Assembly (NCBI GenBank): GCA_002794705.1 | Contig: PGTK01000011.1 | Coordinates: forward strand, 1-48,657 | Reading direction: 5' to 3' | Length of the DNA: 48,657 nt | Source of the DNA: Candidatus Thermofonsia Clade 1 bacterium | Lineage (GTDB): Bacteria > Chloroflexota > Anaerolineae > Aggregatilineales > UBA2796 | Shown here: piece by piece, positions 25,589-36,637 of the stretch | Layout: every line of letters starts with the position of its first letter | How positions within the stretch are numbered: the stretch's first letter is position 1 | Translations under genes and position numbers: made by a program | Notes under the pieces: model-generated | Seen by the model: only the letters and a program-made list of their open reading frames with translations | Database searches by the model: none | What the model was told of the DNA's origin: nothing

Positions 25589-26641
25589 ATGCAGCGTACC
25601 GATCCCTTTGACTTCCTACCCAATCCAGCCCTACCTGATGAGCGCCTCTACAGGCAGGCTGAGGCGCGGCAAGCTCGCCTGACCAAGCCTCAGGGTGCGC
25701 TCGGACGCCTTGAGCAGCTCGCCTGCCAGTTAGCCGCTTTCACGGGACGGCTTGATTGGTTGCCGCGCCGACGCGCCGCGATTGTGTGCGCCGCTGATCA
25801 TGGCGTGGCGGCACAGGGCGTTAGCGCTTATCCGCAGGTGGTCACGGCGCAGATGGTGCTGAACTTTTTGCGCGGCGGCGCGGCGGTCAATGTTTTGGCG
25901 CGCCAGATGAATGCGCAAATCCTCGTAGTGGATGCAGGCGTGGCGGCTGAGCTACCCGATCATCCGCGCCTGCTCAAAGGCAAAATTGCTTACGGCACTG
26001 CTGACCTGAGTCTGGGCGCTGCTATGAGCGAGGCGCAAGCTGTGGAGTCTTTGCGTTTGGGTATACGCGCCTTTGAGCGGGTCTACACTGAGGGCGCTGA
26101 TATTGTGGCAATTGGCGAGATGGGCATCGCCAACACCACGGCAGCCAGCGCGATCATCGCTGCCGTGACAGGCGCGCCGCCTTGTGAGGTCACGGGACGC
26201 GGCACAGGCATTGATGACGTGCGCCTGCAGCACAAGATCGCTGTGGTGGAGCGCGCTTTGCAAGTCAATCAGCCGCACGGACGCGAGACTCTGGCAAAAT
26301 TTGGCGGCTTTGAGATCGGCGCAATGGCGGGCGCGCTGCTCGCAGCGGCCGCTCGGCGCATCCCTGTGTTGCTAGACGGCGTGATCAGCACGGCAGCGGC
26401 GCTGATCGCGGCGCAGTTCGCGCCCGAAGTGCGCCATGCCCTGATCGCCTCGCATCAGAGCGCAGAGCGCGGACACAAAGTCGCGCTTGCGTGGCTCGGT
26501 CTCACGCCGCTCTTGGATTTAGACATGCGCTTGGGCGAAGGCACGGGCGCGCTGCTTGCTCTGCCTCTGGTTGAGGCAGCCATGCGCACCATGCAAGAGA
26601 TGGCAACTTTTGATGGGGCAGGCGTGAGCGAAGGGGATTGA
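25589..26641 (+). CDS. cobT: Nicotinate-nucleotide:dimethylbenzimidazole phosphoribosyltransferase
   Basis: A 350-residue cytoplasmic enzyme that activates the cobamide lower-ligand base (DMB or another base) to its alpha-riboside phosphate. It shows TKPQGALGRLEQLA, IVCAADHGVAAQGVSAYPQ, GEMGIANTTAASAI, TGRGTGIDD and the catalytic Glu in MRLGEGTGALLALPLVEAA. Length matches the family. The ATG at 25589 matches the family start and sits directly at the predicted transcription start, so translation is probably leaderless. It heads a four-gene cob cluster and is followed by cobS after 2 bases. Confidence 0.96.
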   Translation: MQRTDPFDFLPNPALPDERLYRQAEARQARLTKPQGALGRLEQLACQLAAFTGRLDWLPRRRAAIVCAADHGVAAQGVSAYPQVVTAQMVLNFLRGGAAVNVLARQMNAQILVVDAGVAAELPDHPRLLKGKIAYGTADLSLGAAMSEAQAVESLRLGIRAFERVYTEGADIVAIGEMGIANTTAASAIIAAVTGAPPCEVTGRGTGIDDVRLQHKIAVVERALQVNQPHGRETLAKFGGFEIGAMAGALLAAAARRIPVLLDGVISTAAALIAAQFAPEVRHALIASHQSAERGHKVALAWLGLTPLLDLDMRLGEGTGALLALPLVEAAMRTMQEMATFDGAGVSEGD

Positions 26642-26643
26642 AG

Positions 26644-27369
26644 ATGCTCAGCGATTTCAAGCGTGCCCTCCGCTTTTTGACCATTCTGCCTGTTGACATA
26701 GACGAGACTGAGGAAGCGCGTCCGATGGGCTATGCCTCTGCGTACTTCACGCTGATCGGCGTCTTATTCGGCGGCATTGGCGCGCTAGTGATGAGTTTGC
26801 AGCTCTTCGACGCTAGGACTCGTGCCTTTCTGGTTCTCCTAGTGTGGAGCGTCTTGAGCGGCGGCTTGCACCTTGATGGATTCGCTGACTCCTGCGACGG
26901 ACTGCTTGCCACCACAACGCCTGAGCGCCGCCTTGAGATTATGAAAGACCCGCGAACAGGCACACGGGCAGTTGTGGGCTTGGTGCTGCTGCTCTTGGGC
27001 AAGTGGCTATTGCTGATCGGACTTCCGCCGCTCTGGATCGTTTTGCCGCCCGTGCTGGGGCGCTTAGCAATGGTCTGGCTAGCAGCCCAGTATCTATCAG
27101 CACGTCCAGAGGGACTCGGCGCGGCGTTCCGCACGGGCTTGGGCAGAGATCAGGTGCTTGTGGCGACGCTGATCGGCGCACTATGCCTGTTCGCTGTGAT
27201 GCTATCGGATTGGCGCGTCATGGTTAGCGCGCTGAGCCTGCCAATTGTCGTACTTGCCTTCGGGCGCTTTGCAGCGAGTCGTCTGGGCGGCGGCTTGACG
27301 GGCGACACCTACGGCGCGGGTTGCGAATTGACGGAGTGGCTATGTCTGCTGCTGCTGAACCTCCTGTGA
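26644..27369 (+). CDS. cobS: Adenosylcobinamide-GDP ribazoletransferase (cobalamin synthase)
   Basis: A 241-residue integral membrane enzyme that joins AdoCbi-GDP to alpha-ribazole(-phosphate), the last assembly step of cobamides. Conserved parts are FKRALRFLTILPV, the metal-binding GGLHLDGFADSCDGLLA, RLEIMKDPRTGTRAVVGLVLLLL, and near the end GGGLTGDTYGAGCELTE. Several hydrophobic helices fill the rest. The ATG at 26644 is preceded by AGGGG. The 3' end overlaps cbiR by 28 bases. Confidence 0.95.
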   Translation: MLSDFKRALRFLTILPVDIDETEEARPMGYASAYFTLIGVLFGGIGALVMSLQLFDARTRAFLVLLVWSVLSGGLHLDGFADSCDGLLATTTPERRLEIMKDPRTGTRAVVGLVLLLLGKWLLLIGLPPLWIVLPPVLGRLAMVWLAAQYLSARPEGLGAAFRTGLGRDQVLVATLIGALCLFAVMLSDWRVMVSALSLPIVVLAFGRFAASRLGGGLTGDTYGAGCELTEWLCLLLLNLL

Positions 27370-28157
27370 GCCGCTTTGGGACGCCCTTTCGCGTCGGTAG
27401 CACGTCGTACGTCTACCCCGATGATATCTTGCCGAATGTGGAGCGCCTTGCTGCCGACGGCGACGTGGGTGATATCGAACTGATCCTGTTTGAAGTGGAT
27501 GACGGCGCGACCAATCTGCCCGATCCGCGCACGGTTGAGCGCCTAGGCGCGCTGGCGGCTCAACACAACCTGACCTACAGCGTGCATCTGCCGCTCGACC
27601 TCGCCCTAGCCGCTGATGGGAGCGCGCAACATCAATCGCTCTTCAAAGCGGAGCGCGTCATCCGCCTGACTCAGCCGCTCATGCCTTCGGCGTACGTCTT
27701 TCACCTTGACGGACAGGGCGTCGAGGCGCCGAACTGGGTAGATCGGGCGCTGCGTGCGCTGGAGATCGTCATCAGCTGGGTCGGTGAGCCGAGTCTGCTT
27801 GCCGTCGAGAACCTTGAGACATGGTCGCCGCACTATCTTGACCCGATCCTAGCACGCCTGCCCATCAGCCGCACGACCGATATCGGTCACTTGTGGAAGA
27901 TGGGCGTTGAGCCGCTCAGCGTGCTGGAGGCGTGGCTGCCGCGCACGCGAGTCATCCATCTGCACGGCGTAGGTGAGCGCGATCACAAGAGTCTGGCGTT
28001 GATGTCGGCTGATCAGCTCGATCCCGTGATCGCGGCGCTGCTCAGGGCGCCCTATCGCGGCGTGCTGACCTTAGAGGTCTTCGAGACAAGCGATTTCTTC
28101 AGCAGTCGCGCTGCCTTGCTGGAGTCAGTGGCGAGAGTTCAAGCATGGGCGACCTGA
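27342..28157 (+). CDS. cbiR: Cobamide-remodelling phosphodiesterase CbiR-like TIM barrel
   Basis: A 271-residue protein of the AP-endonuclease-2/xylose-isomerase-like barrel superfamily. The start [22 protein letters not shown] and the sequence [54 protein letters not shown] and LTLEVFE supply the His, Glu and Asp residues expected to bind metal. From memory of the family, this opening matches CbiR, which removes the lower ligand of cobamides so they can be rebuilt. Its place between cobS and cobU, overlapping both, supports that strongly. The ATG at 27342 follows GGAGTGGC. A generic sugar-phosphate isomerase is the fallback call. Confidence 0.8.
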   Translation: MSAAAEPPVSRFGTPFRVGSTSYVYPDDILPNVERLAADGDVGDIELILFEVDDGATNLPDPRTVERLGALAAQHNLTYSVHLPLDLALAADGSAQHQSLFKAERVIRLTQPLMPSAYVFHLDGQGVEAPNWVDRALRALEIVISWVGEPSLLAVENLETWSPHYLDPILARLPISRTTDIGHLWKMGVEPLSVLEAWLPRTRVIHLHGVGERDHKSLALMSADQLDPVIAALLRAPYRGVLTLEVFETSDFFSSRAALLESVARVQAWAT

Positions 28158-28687
28158 TCTTGCTCTTGGGCGGCGCACGCAGCGGCAAAAGCACGACTGC
28201 ACTGCGCATGGCTGCAGAGCGCGGCGGTGACTCTGTCCTGTTCATCGCCACAGCGACCGCCAGCGATGAAGAGATGGCGGCGCGCATCGCGCAGCACCAA
28301 GCCGAGCGCCCCGCTGCATGGCAGACGCTTGAAGCCCCGCGAGATATCGGCACTGCAGTGGCGTGCCTGAGCGCCCAGCCGCGAGTCATCGTAGTGGACT
28401 GCATCACGTTGCTTGCTGCGAACGCCTTGCTCAGCCTGCCTGAAGATTGCACGCAAGCGCAAGCAAACGCTGCGATTCTGGCTGAGATCGACTCGCTCCT
28501 CGCGGCACAGCACACGAGTCCTGCCACGTGGATTGTGGTCAGCAACGAGGTGGGCATGGGCATTGTGCCGCCTTACCGCTTAGGCAGGCTCTACCGCGAC
28601 GCGCTCGGAAGCGCCAATCAACGGCTTGCCGCCGCCGCTGCTGAGGTCTATTTGATGGTGGCAGGCTTGGCATGGCGGTTGAAATAG
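28145..28687 (+). CDS. cobU: Adenosylcobinamide kinase/adenosylcobinamide-phosphate guanylyltransferase
   Basis: A 180-residue bifunctional enzyme that phosphorylates adenosylcobinamide and adds GMP to give AdoCbi-GDP, the substrate of CobS. It has the P-loop [12 protein letters not shown], the family's [16 protein letters not shown] with nearby HQAERP, a VVDCITLL Walker-B-like segment and the C-terminal [27 protein letters not shown] hallmark. It overlaps cbiR by 13 bases and ends the cob cluster. The cluster lacks corrin-ring genes, consistent with salvage rather than de novo synthesis at this site. Confidence 0.96.
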   Translation: MGDLILLLGGARSGKSTTALRMAAERGGDSVLFIATATASDEEMAARIAQHQAERPAAWQTLEAPRDIGTAVACLSAQPRVIVVDCITLLAANALLSLPEDCTQAQANAAILAEIDSLLAAQHTSPATWIVVSNEVGMGIVPPYRLGRLYRDALGSANQRLAAAAAEVYLMVAGLAWRLK

Positions 28688-28753
28688 CTGCACAATCGGC
28701 TCTTCAGACACTCCCTTCGTAGCCACCTACGTGATCTATTCGCGCCAAAACGG

Positions 28754-28759
28754 TATACT
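28754..28759 (+). promoter_or_regulatory. Possible -10 element of the amidohydrolase operon
   Basis: TATACT lies 40 bases before the start of the amidohydrolase-CYTH gene in the only sizeable gap after cobU. No good -35 is visible 16-18 bases upstream, so activation by a regulator may be needed. Confidence 0.35.
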
Positions 28760-28798
28760 CTTTGTAAAAGGCGACTTGCCTATCCGCGCTAGGGAGAG

Positions 28799-30796
28799 AT
28801 GAGCATTATGGAGCGAGTGGACAAAATTTTGAGCGGCGGCATCGTGCTGACCATGAACGCCGCTATGGATGTTTTTGTAAACGGCGCGGTTGCCATCAAG
28901 GGTGATAGCATCGTGGCAGTCGGCACGGCGGATGCCATTGCGGAGCAGTACGCTGCTGATGATCTGGTGCTGTGCGAGGGGCAGGTGATCATGCCCGGCT
29001 TGGTCAACGCCCATACGCACGTCCCTATGACACTGCTGCGCGGCATGGCAGACGATCTGCGCCTTGATGTCTGGCTGATCGGCTACATCATGCCGACCGA
29101 AGGTAACTTCGTCAATCCACACTTTTGCCGTCTGGGGACAAAAATCGCCTGTGCGGAGATGATTCGCAGCGGCGTGACAATGTTCGCCGATATGTACTAT
29201 TTTGAAGCGGATGTGGCGGCGGCTACAGCTGAAGTTGGGCTGCGGGCAGTCTGCGGACAGACCGTCTTGAAATTTCCCTCGCCTGATGCAGCCAGCTATG
29301 AAGAGAGCCTGCAATATACGCGCCAATTCATCCAAGATTGGAAAGATCATCCGCTGATTGTGCCAGCTGTGGCGCCGCACGCGCCCTATACCTGCACTGA
29401 TGAAATCCTGAGCGCCTGCGCCGCCCTTGCCAAAGAGTTTGACGTGCCATTGCTCATCCACGTGGGCGAGACGCGCCAAGAGGTAGAAGATAGCCGCGCT
29501 GAATTCCAAATGCCCGTTGTGCCGCGCATCAAAAAGCTGGGCGTGTTAGACGCTAAAACTCTCGCAGCGCATTGCGTCCACATCGACTCAGGCGAAATTC
29601 GTACGCTCTTCAATCATCGCACGGGCGTGGCGCACTGCCCCACCAGCAACCTGAAGCTGGCAAGCGGCATTGCGCCCGTCCATGAAATGCTGGAGCGCGG
29701 CTTGAACGTCGGCATTGGCACAGATGGTCCAGCTAGCAACAACGATCTGGATATGTTTGAGGAAGTGCGCCTAGCGGCGATCCTCGCTAAGGGCGCCACG
29801 CTCGATCCTACAGCTGTGCCTGCCAAGCAGGCGCTCCTGATGGCGACTCGCATGGGCGCGGAGGCAATGCACATGGGCGCGCTCACGGGCAGCCTTGAGG
29901 CGGGCAAACGCGCCGATCTGATCGTGGTGGATATCCACACGCTGCATAACTCGCCCAAATTCTCACGCGATGAAGACGCCGTCTACAGCCAGATCGTCTA
30001 TGCGGCTAAAAGTACTGATGTGAAGCATGTGATAGTCAATGGCGCTTGGCTGATGCGCGATCAGCAGCTGCTCACAGTGGATGAGGCGGCGCTGTTAGAA
30101 GAGGCAAACGCGCTCGCCCGCGAAATTGACCAATTCCTGATCGCCCGTGAGGGCAACTTGCTCAACAAACTGATCGCCATTGGCGGCGTTGAGCAGGCTG
30201 AGAGCTTTGAGATTCAGGTCAAGTGGCACCTCTCCGAAGGTGTGGACGCACTAGCATTCATAGCGCCACTCCTGAGCGATCCGCGAGTGCAAGTGGTGCG
30301 CAAGAGCCACTACCGCCAATATGATACCTATTTCACCTTCCATGATGAGGCGCAAGGGCGCGTGCGCTACCGCGAAGATGACGCCCTGAACGCCGAAGGC
30401 GAGGTCACGCATGTGCGCACGCGCCTGACCTACACGGCGCCGGCTAAAGAGCGCGAGTTTGATCGGGCGGTCTTGCTCAGCCGCTCACAGTTCATTGCGC
30501 CTGCCACGCGCCCGCTGCGCTTCTACCGTGAGTACTTCCGCGCCAACGCTGAGTACGAAATCCAAAAGACGCGCCACCGCTGGCATATCCTCTACAAGGG
30601 CGTGCTGTTCTACCTGAACGTAGATGAACTCCTGCTGCCGAAGGTGAGCGGCGCCTTCATTGAGATCAAGAGCCAGACGTGGTCAATGCGCGATGCAGAA
30701 TACAAGGCATTGCTGGTCAGCGAGCTACTGAGTTTGCTAGGCGTGACCGAAGAGATGCGTGTTCACAAGGAGTACATCGAGTTCGCAGCGCCATGA
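28799..30796 (+). CDS. Amidohydrolase (MTA/SAH-deaminase-like) fused to a CYTH domain
   Basis: A 665-residue two-domain protein. Residues 1-440 are an amidohydrolase of the MtaD/chlorohydrolase group: H72 and H74 in NAHTH, H221 in LIHVGE, H258 in AAHCVHID and D309 in GIGTDGPASNN are the metal and catalytic positions, with C-terminal GSLEAGKRADLIVVD. Family members deaminate methylthioadenosine or S-adenosylhomocysteine. Residues about 465-655 look like a CYTH (triphosphate tunnel) domain: E471-I-Q473-V-K475, RVRYRE, LTYTAPAK, then LNVDELLLPKVSGAFIEIK. The usual ExExK is changed to ExQxK and the last acidic strand residue is Lys, so catalysis is uncertain. AGGGAG is close to ATG 28799; ATG 28808 has better spacing. 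It is 34 bases ahead of the FHA gene. Confidence 0.8.
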   Translation: MSIMERVDKILSGGIVLTMNAAMDVFVNGAVAIKGDSIVAVGTADAIAEQYAADDLVLCEGQVIMPGLVNAHTHVPMTLLRGMADDLRLDVWLIGYIMPTEGNFVNPHFCRLGTKIACAEMIRSGVTMFADMYYFEADVAAATAEVGLRAVCGQTVLKFPSPDAASYEESLQYTRQFIQDWKDHPLIVPAVAPHAPYTCTDEILSACAALAKEFDVPLLIHVGETRQEVEDSRAEFQMPVVPRIKKLGVLDAKTLAAHCVHIDSGEIRTLFNHRTGVAHCPTSNLKLASGIAPVHEMLERGLNVGIGTDGPASNNDLDMFEEVRLAAILAKGATLDPTAVPAKQALLMATRMGAEAMHMGALTGSLEAGKRADLIVVDIHTLHNSPKFSRDEDAVYSQIVYAAKSTDVKHVIVNGAWLMRDQQLLTVDEAALLEEANALAREIDQFLIAREGNLLNKLIAIGGVEQAESFEIQVKWHLSEGVDALAFIAPLLSDPRVQVVRKSHYRQYDTYFTFHDEAQGRVRYREDDALNAEGEVTHVRTRLTYTAPAKEREFDRAVLLSRSQFIAPATRPLRFYREYFRANAEYEIQKTRHRWHILYKGVLFYLNVDELLLPKVSGAFIEIKSQTWSMRDAEYKALLVSELLSLLGVTEEMRVHKEYIEFAAP

Positions 30797-30830
30797 GGTG
30801 CGCATGATCGATCTTGAGATGAGATAGACC

Positions 30831-32596
<1,766 letters not shown>

Positions 32597-32626
32597 CGCA
32601 GATACACTTAGCTACTCCCCAGTTAT

Positions 32627-32654
32627 CACAGGGACAGCGTGCGCTGTCCCTGTG
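32627..32654. terminator. 12-bp hairpin between convergent genes
   Basis: CACAGGGACAGC pairs perfectly with GCTGTCCCTGTG around a GTGC loop, between the methyltransferase (plus) and the S1 gene (minus). It lacks a clear U-run on either side but is well placed to act on both transcripts. Confidence 0.6.
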
Positions 32655-32680
32655 CTGTGCGCGGAGAAAGCCTGCCGCGT

Positions 32681-34135
32681 TTAGTACTCGTCTTCGTCGT
32701 CGTAGTTCGGACGGTTGCGCTTGCCGCCACGCTTGCCTTTCTTGCGCTCGGAGCGGCGGCGCTCCTCTTCCTTCAGCGAGGCAGCCTCAAAATCGGCGAA
32801 GTCTGGCTCCATAGCGCGGCGGTAATCCGCCTCGGCGTAGTCAGGCGAGGTGACCTTCTTCAGGCTCAGCCCAAGCCGCCGCTGTTCCGCGTCAATCTTG
32901 ATCACGCGCAAGGTCAGCACGTCGCCTTCCTTGACCACATCCTTCGGATGTCCGACGCGCTGTGGCGCTAGTTCGCTAATGTGGATCAAGCCCTCGACCT
33001 CAGGGTTATCCACCAGACGGGCGAAGGCGCCGAACTTGGTCAGTTTGGTGACTGTGCCTTGCATCAGCTGACCGATCTTATAGGTGCGCGCAACCACTGA
33101 CCACGGGTCTTCCTCGCAGCGCTTGATGCTCAAACCGATGCGCTCGCGCTCACGGTCAACGCTGATGACCTCTACTTGCACCTCTTGCCCAACTTGCAAG
33201 ACTTCCTTCGGATGGGCAATGTGCTTCCAAGAAATCTCAGTCAGATGCACCAGACCATCAGCGCCGCCTACATCCACAAACGCGCCAAAGTCCGAGATGC
33301 TCTTGACGCGCCCCGTGCGGCGTTCGCCCACTTGCAACTCTTCTAATAGGCGCTTCTTGCGCGATTTGCGCACAGCGGGCATTGCCTCGCGCTCAGAGAG
33401 GATCAAGCGGTTGCGCGCTCGGTCAACTTCCATCACCTTGACGGCAATATCTTCGCCGCGCATGGCATCCCACTTTTCTTGCGGATCGGCGCCTTTGGCG
33501 CGGTCACGGCGCTCACGGCTGACATGCGACTCAGGCACGAAGCCGCGCACGCGCCCCAAGCGCACAATTAAGCCGCCCTTGTTATAGCCATCTACCTTGC
33601 CGTGAAAAATCTCGCCGCTCTGACGCAATTCCTCAGCCTTACGCCAGTCCTGTTCCTCTGCCGCACGCGAAAGCGAGAGGATCACACGCCCATCGCGTTC
33701 AGGATTGAGGACGTAGACGCTGACCCGTGCGCCCTTCTTGAGGCGGTCAAGCGTCTCTTTATCCATGCGGTCTAGCTCTTTGCCGGCGATCACGCCTTCG
33801 GTCTTCATGCCGAGATCGATCAAAATTTCGGTCGGCGAGGTCTCGGCAACCACGCCTTCCACGATATCACCCTTACGCAGCTTTGGCTCGGCATGTGCCT
33901 CTAGCAACTCAGCGGTCAGGGCGGTGCTTTCCGCGACGGGCGCGCTCTCAGAGGCGGAATTGGGCGATGGGGCGGCGGCTTCAGGGCGCAGCGCACCGTC
34001 AGGCGAAAGCTCAGCTTGCGGATCACGCTCCGCAACGGCGTGCGACGCTGCAACAGGGGCAGCCTCGCCATTGGGCGCCAAGGCAGTCGGCTCAGCCTCA
34101 ATCGGCTTCGGCTCGCTCTCACTGGCGACAGGCAT
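32681..34135 (-). CDS. rpsA: S1 RNA-binding-domain protein (ribosomal protein S1-like)
   Basis: A 484-residue protein with an Ala/Pro/Glu-rich N-terminal tail (about 1-80) and four S1 domains at about 85-155, 170-250, 270-345 and 355-430. The third and fourth are best preserved (RVKSISDFGAFVDVGGADGLVH and TKLTKFGAFARLVDNPEVEGLIH). The C-terminal tail is a basic patch (RRRSERKKGKRGGKRNR) followed by acidic residues ending DDEDEY. S1 proteins bring mRNA to the 30S subunit; four-repeat forms are usual outside proteobacteria. The start at 34135 follows GGAGTCCAAC; earlier in-frame ATGs lack a leader of that quality. A strong promoter lies upstream. Confidence 0.9.
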   Translation of the reverse strand: MPVASESEPKPIEAEPTALAPNGEAAPVAASHAVAERDPQAELSPDGALRPEAAAPSPNSASESAPVAESTALTAELLEAHAEPKLRKGDIVEGVVAETSPTEILIDLGMKTEGVIAGKELDRMDKETLDRLKKGARVSVYVLNPERDGRVILSLSRAAEEQDWRKAEELRQSGEIFHGKVDGYNKGGLIVRLGRVRGFVPESHVSRERRDRAKGADPQEKWDAMRGEDIAVKVMEVDRARNRLILSEREAMPAVRKSRKKRLLEELQVGERRTGRVKSISDFGAFVDVGGADGLVHLTEISWKHIAHPKEVLQVGQEVQVEVISVDRERERIGLSIKRCEEDPWSVVARTYKIGQLMQGTVTKLTKFGAFARLVDNPEVEGLIHISELAPQRVGHPKDVVKEGDVLTLRVIKIDAEQRRLGLSLKKVTSPDYAEADYRRAMEPDFADFEAASLKEEERRRSERKKGKRGGKRNRPNYDDEDEY

Positions 34136-34187
34136 GTTGGACTCCATTTGACAAACGTTCTCCGTGCAACAGGGGTACTGATGCTTC

Positions 34188-34217
34188 ATTGTAGCACGGC
34201 GTATTATGGCGCGTCAA
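34188..34217 (-). promoter_or_regulatory. Promoter of the S1 gene
   Basis: On the minus strand TTGACG (34217-34212), 18-base spacer, TACAAT (34193-34188), about 53 bases upstream of the chosen ATG. Confidence 0.65.
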
Positions 34218-34374
34218 ACCTGAATTAGCATCAGGAAAGTCTACAATCAAAAGTTGCTCTGTAATCAAGGCACGAGACTCATCCAAGCTGCCAAGTTGTG
34301 ATAATGAATGACATAAGACCGCGTGAATGAAAGCGAGTAGCCTCACTACCAGAGCCTCTTTTTGTGCGATTTGC

Positions 34375-35568
34375 TCACTCTGGTTGCGCTTGCACAACTG
34401 GCTCAGAGGCGACGGTCACGCACAGCGCTAAGCCCAGCAAGCCAATCTGAGGTGGGAAGCGATTCCGATCCGCCAAATTCAGCGTGAGCAGCGGACAGCA
34501 CAGCAGCGCCGATTGTAACATAGCTGTGAGCGTCTCAGGCGATTCGCCGCGCCGCGTCAATTCTTGCCAGATCGGCTGTAGAACGCGCTCGGTCTTGCTA
34601 ATGCGGAACATTTGGCGTACAGCCGAAGGCGTGTAGTTGTGCTGCACGTGCAGCGTCTCACCATCATCGTGATAGCTGATCTGCAGGTGCGCCGCTACCT
34701 CACGCGGATGATACATCCATGTGGCAAGCACGTTGTGAAAAAGCGGCTTAGCGAGGTCTAGCAAGGGATGATGCCGACCGCCAAAGGCAGGATCGAAGTA
34801 GCGCAAGCCGCCCGCTGTGAAAAAGACGTTGCCGTTGTGCGCGTCACCATGCCCGACGATGCTCCAAGCGGGCTGATCAGGCTCAAGGGCGCGCTTGGCG
34901 CGTTCGATCAAGGCGCCCAGCGTCTGCGCATACGCCTTGCCATTGACGATCCAACGTCGCCTAAGCAAAGCCTGCCAGTCAAGGCTGCCGTTAGGCAATT
35001 CGAAGGGCTTGTTCAAATAGAACTCCGCGTAGCGCCCGCCCGTCAAGCGATGATAGAACAACTGATGGACGGGCGCTTGAGCATTCTCTGCAGCCGTGAT
35101 CGGGCGCAAGGTAGCGCGGTAAATCTCAAATAGCTGCGTATCCGCCATGTGCTGTGCCGCTGTCAGCGCACCCAGATCGTGGCGTTCGCTGCGCTCTAGC
35201 GCGTATGCCATATCGAACAGACTGGGCGCATTGATCACATCGTAAATCAAAAGCTGCTTACCGTACTCCGTTGAGGCGTACAGCGGCGTGATGACAGGGT
35301 ACCCGACCTCTGCCAGCATTTGTGCGTTGTAATACTCGCCGATCACGCTATTCGGCTCAACATGGGTCTTGAAAAAGAGGCGGCGTCCGTCAGCAAGGGT
35401 CAGGTAGCCATTGAAAGAATTGAGCGAGACGGCTTGTGGACGCAACGCCACACGGATCGCAGCCAGTTTTGGAAAAAGCTCACGGATGAAAGCTAAAAGC
35501 AGCTGTTCAGCCGCTGCTTTATCGGTAAACTGCAAAGATTGAATGCGTTGCAGGCGCAGATCGTTCAA
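34375..35568 (-). CDS. APH-fold phosphotransferase of unknown substrate
   Basis: A 397-residue protein with the aminoglycoside-phosphotransferase/choline-kinase fold. The ATP-binding Lys is probably K67 in RLFFKTH. The catalytic loop reads VGHGDAHNGNVFF (D242, N247), and the metal-binding Asp is D259 in YFDPAFGG. The family covers antibiotic, sugar, choline and fructosamine kinases, and nothing here identifies the substrate. The rest of the C-terminal part is helical, ending in a hydrophobic segment (IGLLGLALCVTVA). It is flanked by gaps on both sides and appears monocistronic. Confidence 0.8.
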   Translation of the reverse strand: MNDLRLQRIQSLQFTDKAAAEQLLLAFIRELFPKLAAIRVALRPQAVSLNSFNGYLTLADGRRLFFKTHVEPNSVIGEYYNAQMLAEVGYPVITPLYASTEYGKQLLIYDVINAPSLFDMAYALERSERHDLGALTAAQHMADTQLFEIYRATLRPITAAENAQAPVHQLFYHRLTGGRYAEFYLNKPFELPNGSLDWQALLRRRWIVNGKAYAQTLGALIERAKRALEPDQPAWSIVGHGDAHNGNVFFTAGGLRYFDPAFGGRHHPLLDLAKPLFHNVLATWMYHPREVAAHLQISYHDDGETLHVQHNYTPSAVRQMFRISKTERVLQPIWQELTRRGESPETLTAMLQSALLCCPLLTLNLADRNRFPPQIGLLGLALCVTVASEPVVQAQPE

Positions 35569-35689
35569 AATTGAGCAGCCTTCTCAAGCTGATGGCAAAA
35601 TCACGCTGCACATGATACATATGAGCGCCAAAGATCGCAACAGACAAATCCGCTGTGTGATCAGGCAGTATTTCGCACACTGATCGCAC

Positions 35690-36637
35690 TCACAATCGCT
35701 CAGCGACGCGCAACTTGGCGCTGCGGCTGCGCGGATTGGCGGCGATCTCAGCCTCAGTCGGCGTGATCGGCTTGCGCGTGATCAGGCGCAGTGTCGCTTG
35801 ATGACCGCAAGTGCAGCGTGGCTGACGGGGCGGGCAGAGACAATCCGCGCTTTCGCGGGCGAAAAACAGCTTGACGATCCGATCCTCAAGGCTGTGAAAG
35901 CTGATGATCGCCACTCTACCGCCACGCTGCAGCAGAGCGAGCGTCTGGGGCAAGACCCGCTCCAGAGCGCCCAGTTCATCGTTCACAGCAATGCGCAACG
36001 CCTGAAACGTCCGTGTGGCAGGATGAATTTTCTCACGGCGCGGCATGACGCGCTCGATCAGCTCCGCCAATTGGCGCGTTGTTTGCAAGGGACGCGCTGC
36101 CACGATCGCTCGCGCCAAACGGCGGCTCTCGCGCTCTTCACCGTAGGTGTAGAGCAGATCGGCAAGCGCTTCAGCGCTGAGCGTGTTGAGCAAGTCTGCA
36201 GCGCTGGGTACGCCCGACTGCGGGTCGTAGCGCATATCAAGCGGCGCATCACCACGAAAGCTGAAACCGCGCTCCGAATCGTCCACATGCATCGAAGCGA
36301 AGCCAAGATCGAGGAGAATGGCATCCACAGGCACAAAAGCGTGCTGAGCGGCAAGTGCCGCCATCTGATCAAAGTTCGCGTGCGCAAAAATGACGCGCTC
36401 TCCAAAGGAAGCAAGGCGCTCTCGCGCAACCGCCAGTGAGCGCGGATCGCGGTCAATGCCCAGCAGACGCGCACGCGGGGCTGCGCTCAACAGCGCAGCG
36501 GCGTGTCCGCCTGCACCAAGCGTACCGTCAATAAAGCGCCCCTCAGGGTAGCGCTGCGGCTGAAGCGCCTCCAGCACCTCAGCCAGCAGCACAGAGGCAT
36601 GTGGCGACTCAGACAAAGTAGCTGCGGCAAGCGTCAT
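35690..36637 (-). CDS. rsmH: 16S rRNA m4C1402 N4-methyltransferase
   Basis: A 315-residue SAM-dependent enzyme (formerly MraW) that methylates N4 of C1402 in the ribosomal P site. It shows [13 protein letters not shown], the SAM motif [50 protein letters not shown] and the C-terminal [17 protein letters not shown] followed by [30 protein letters not shown] Cys-rich [13 protein letters not shown] lies before that end. It usually heads the dcw cell-wall cluster with mraZ and ftsL; neither is here. Its start lies inside the AAA gene (29-base overlap), so it is translated coupled to it. Confidence 0.96.
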   Translation of the reverse strand: MTLAAATLSESPHASVLLAEVLEALQPQRYPEGRFIDGTLGAGGHAAALLSAAPRARLLGIDRDPRSLAVARERLASFGERVIFAHANFDQMAALAAQHAFVPVDAILLDLGFASMHVDDSERGFSFRGDAPLDMRYDPQSGVPSAADLLNTLSAEALADLLYTYGEERESRRLARAIVAARPLQTTRQLAELIERVMPRREKIHPATRTFQALRIAVNDELGALERVLPQTLALLQRGGRVAIISFHSLEDRIVKLFFARESADCLCPPRQPRCTCGHQATLRLITRKPITPTEAEIAANPRSRSAKLRVAERL

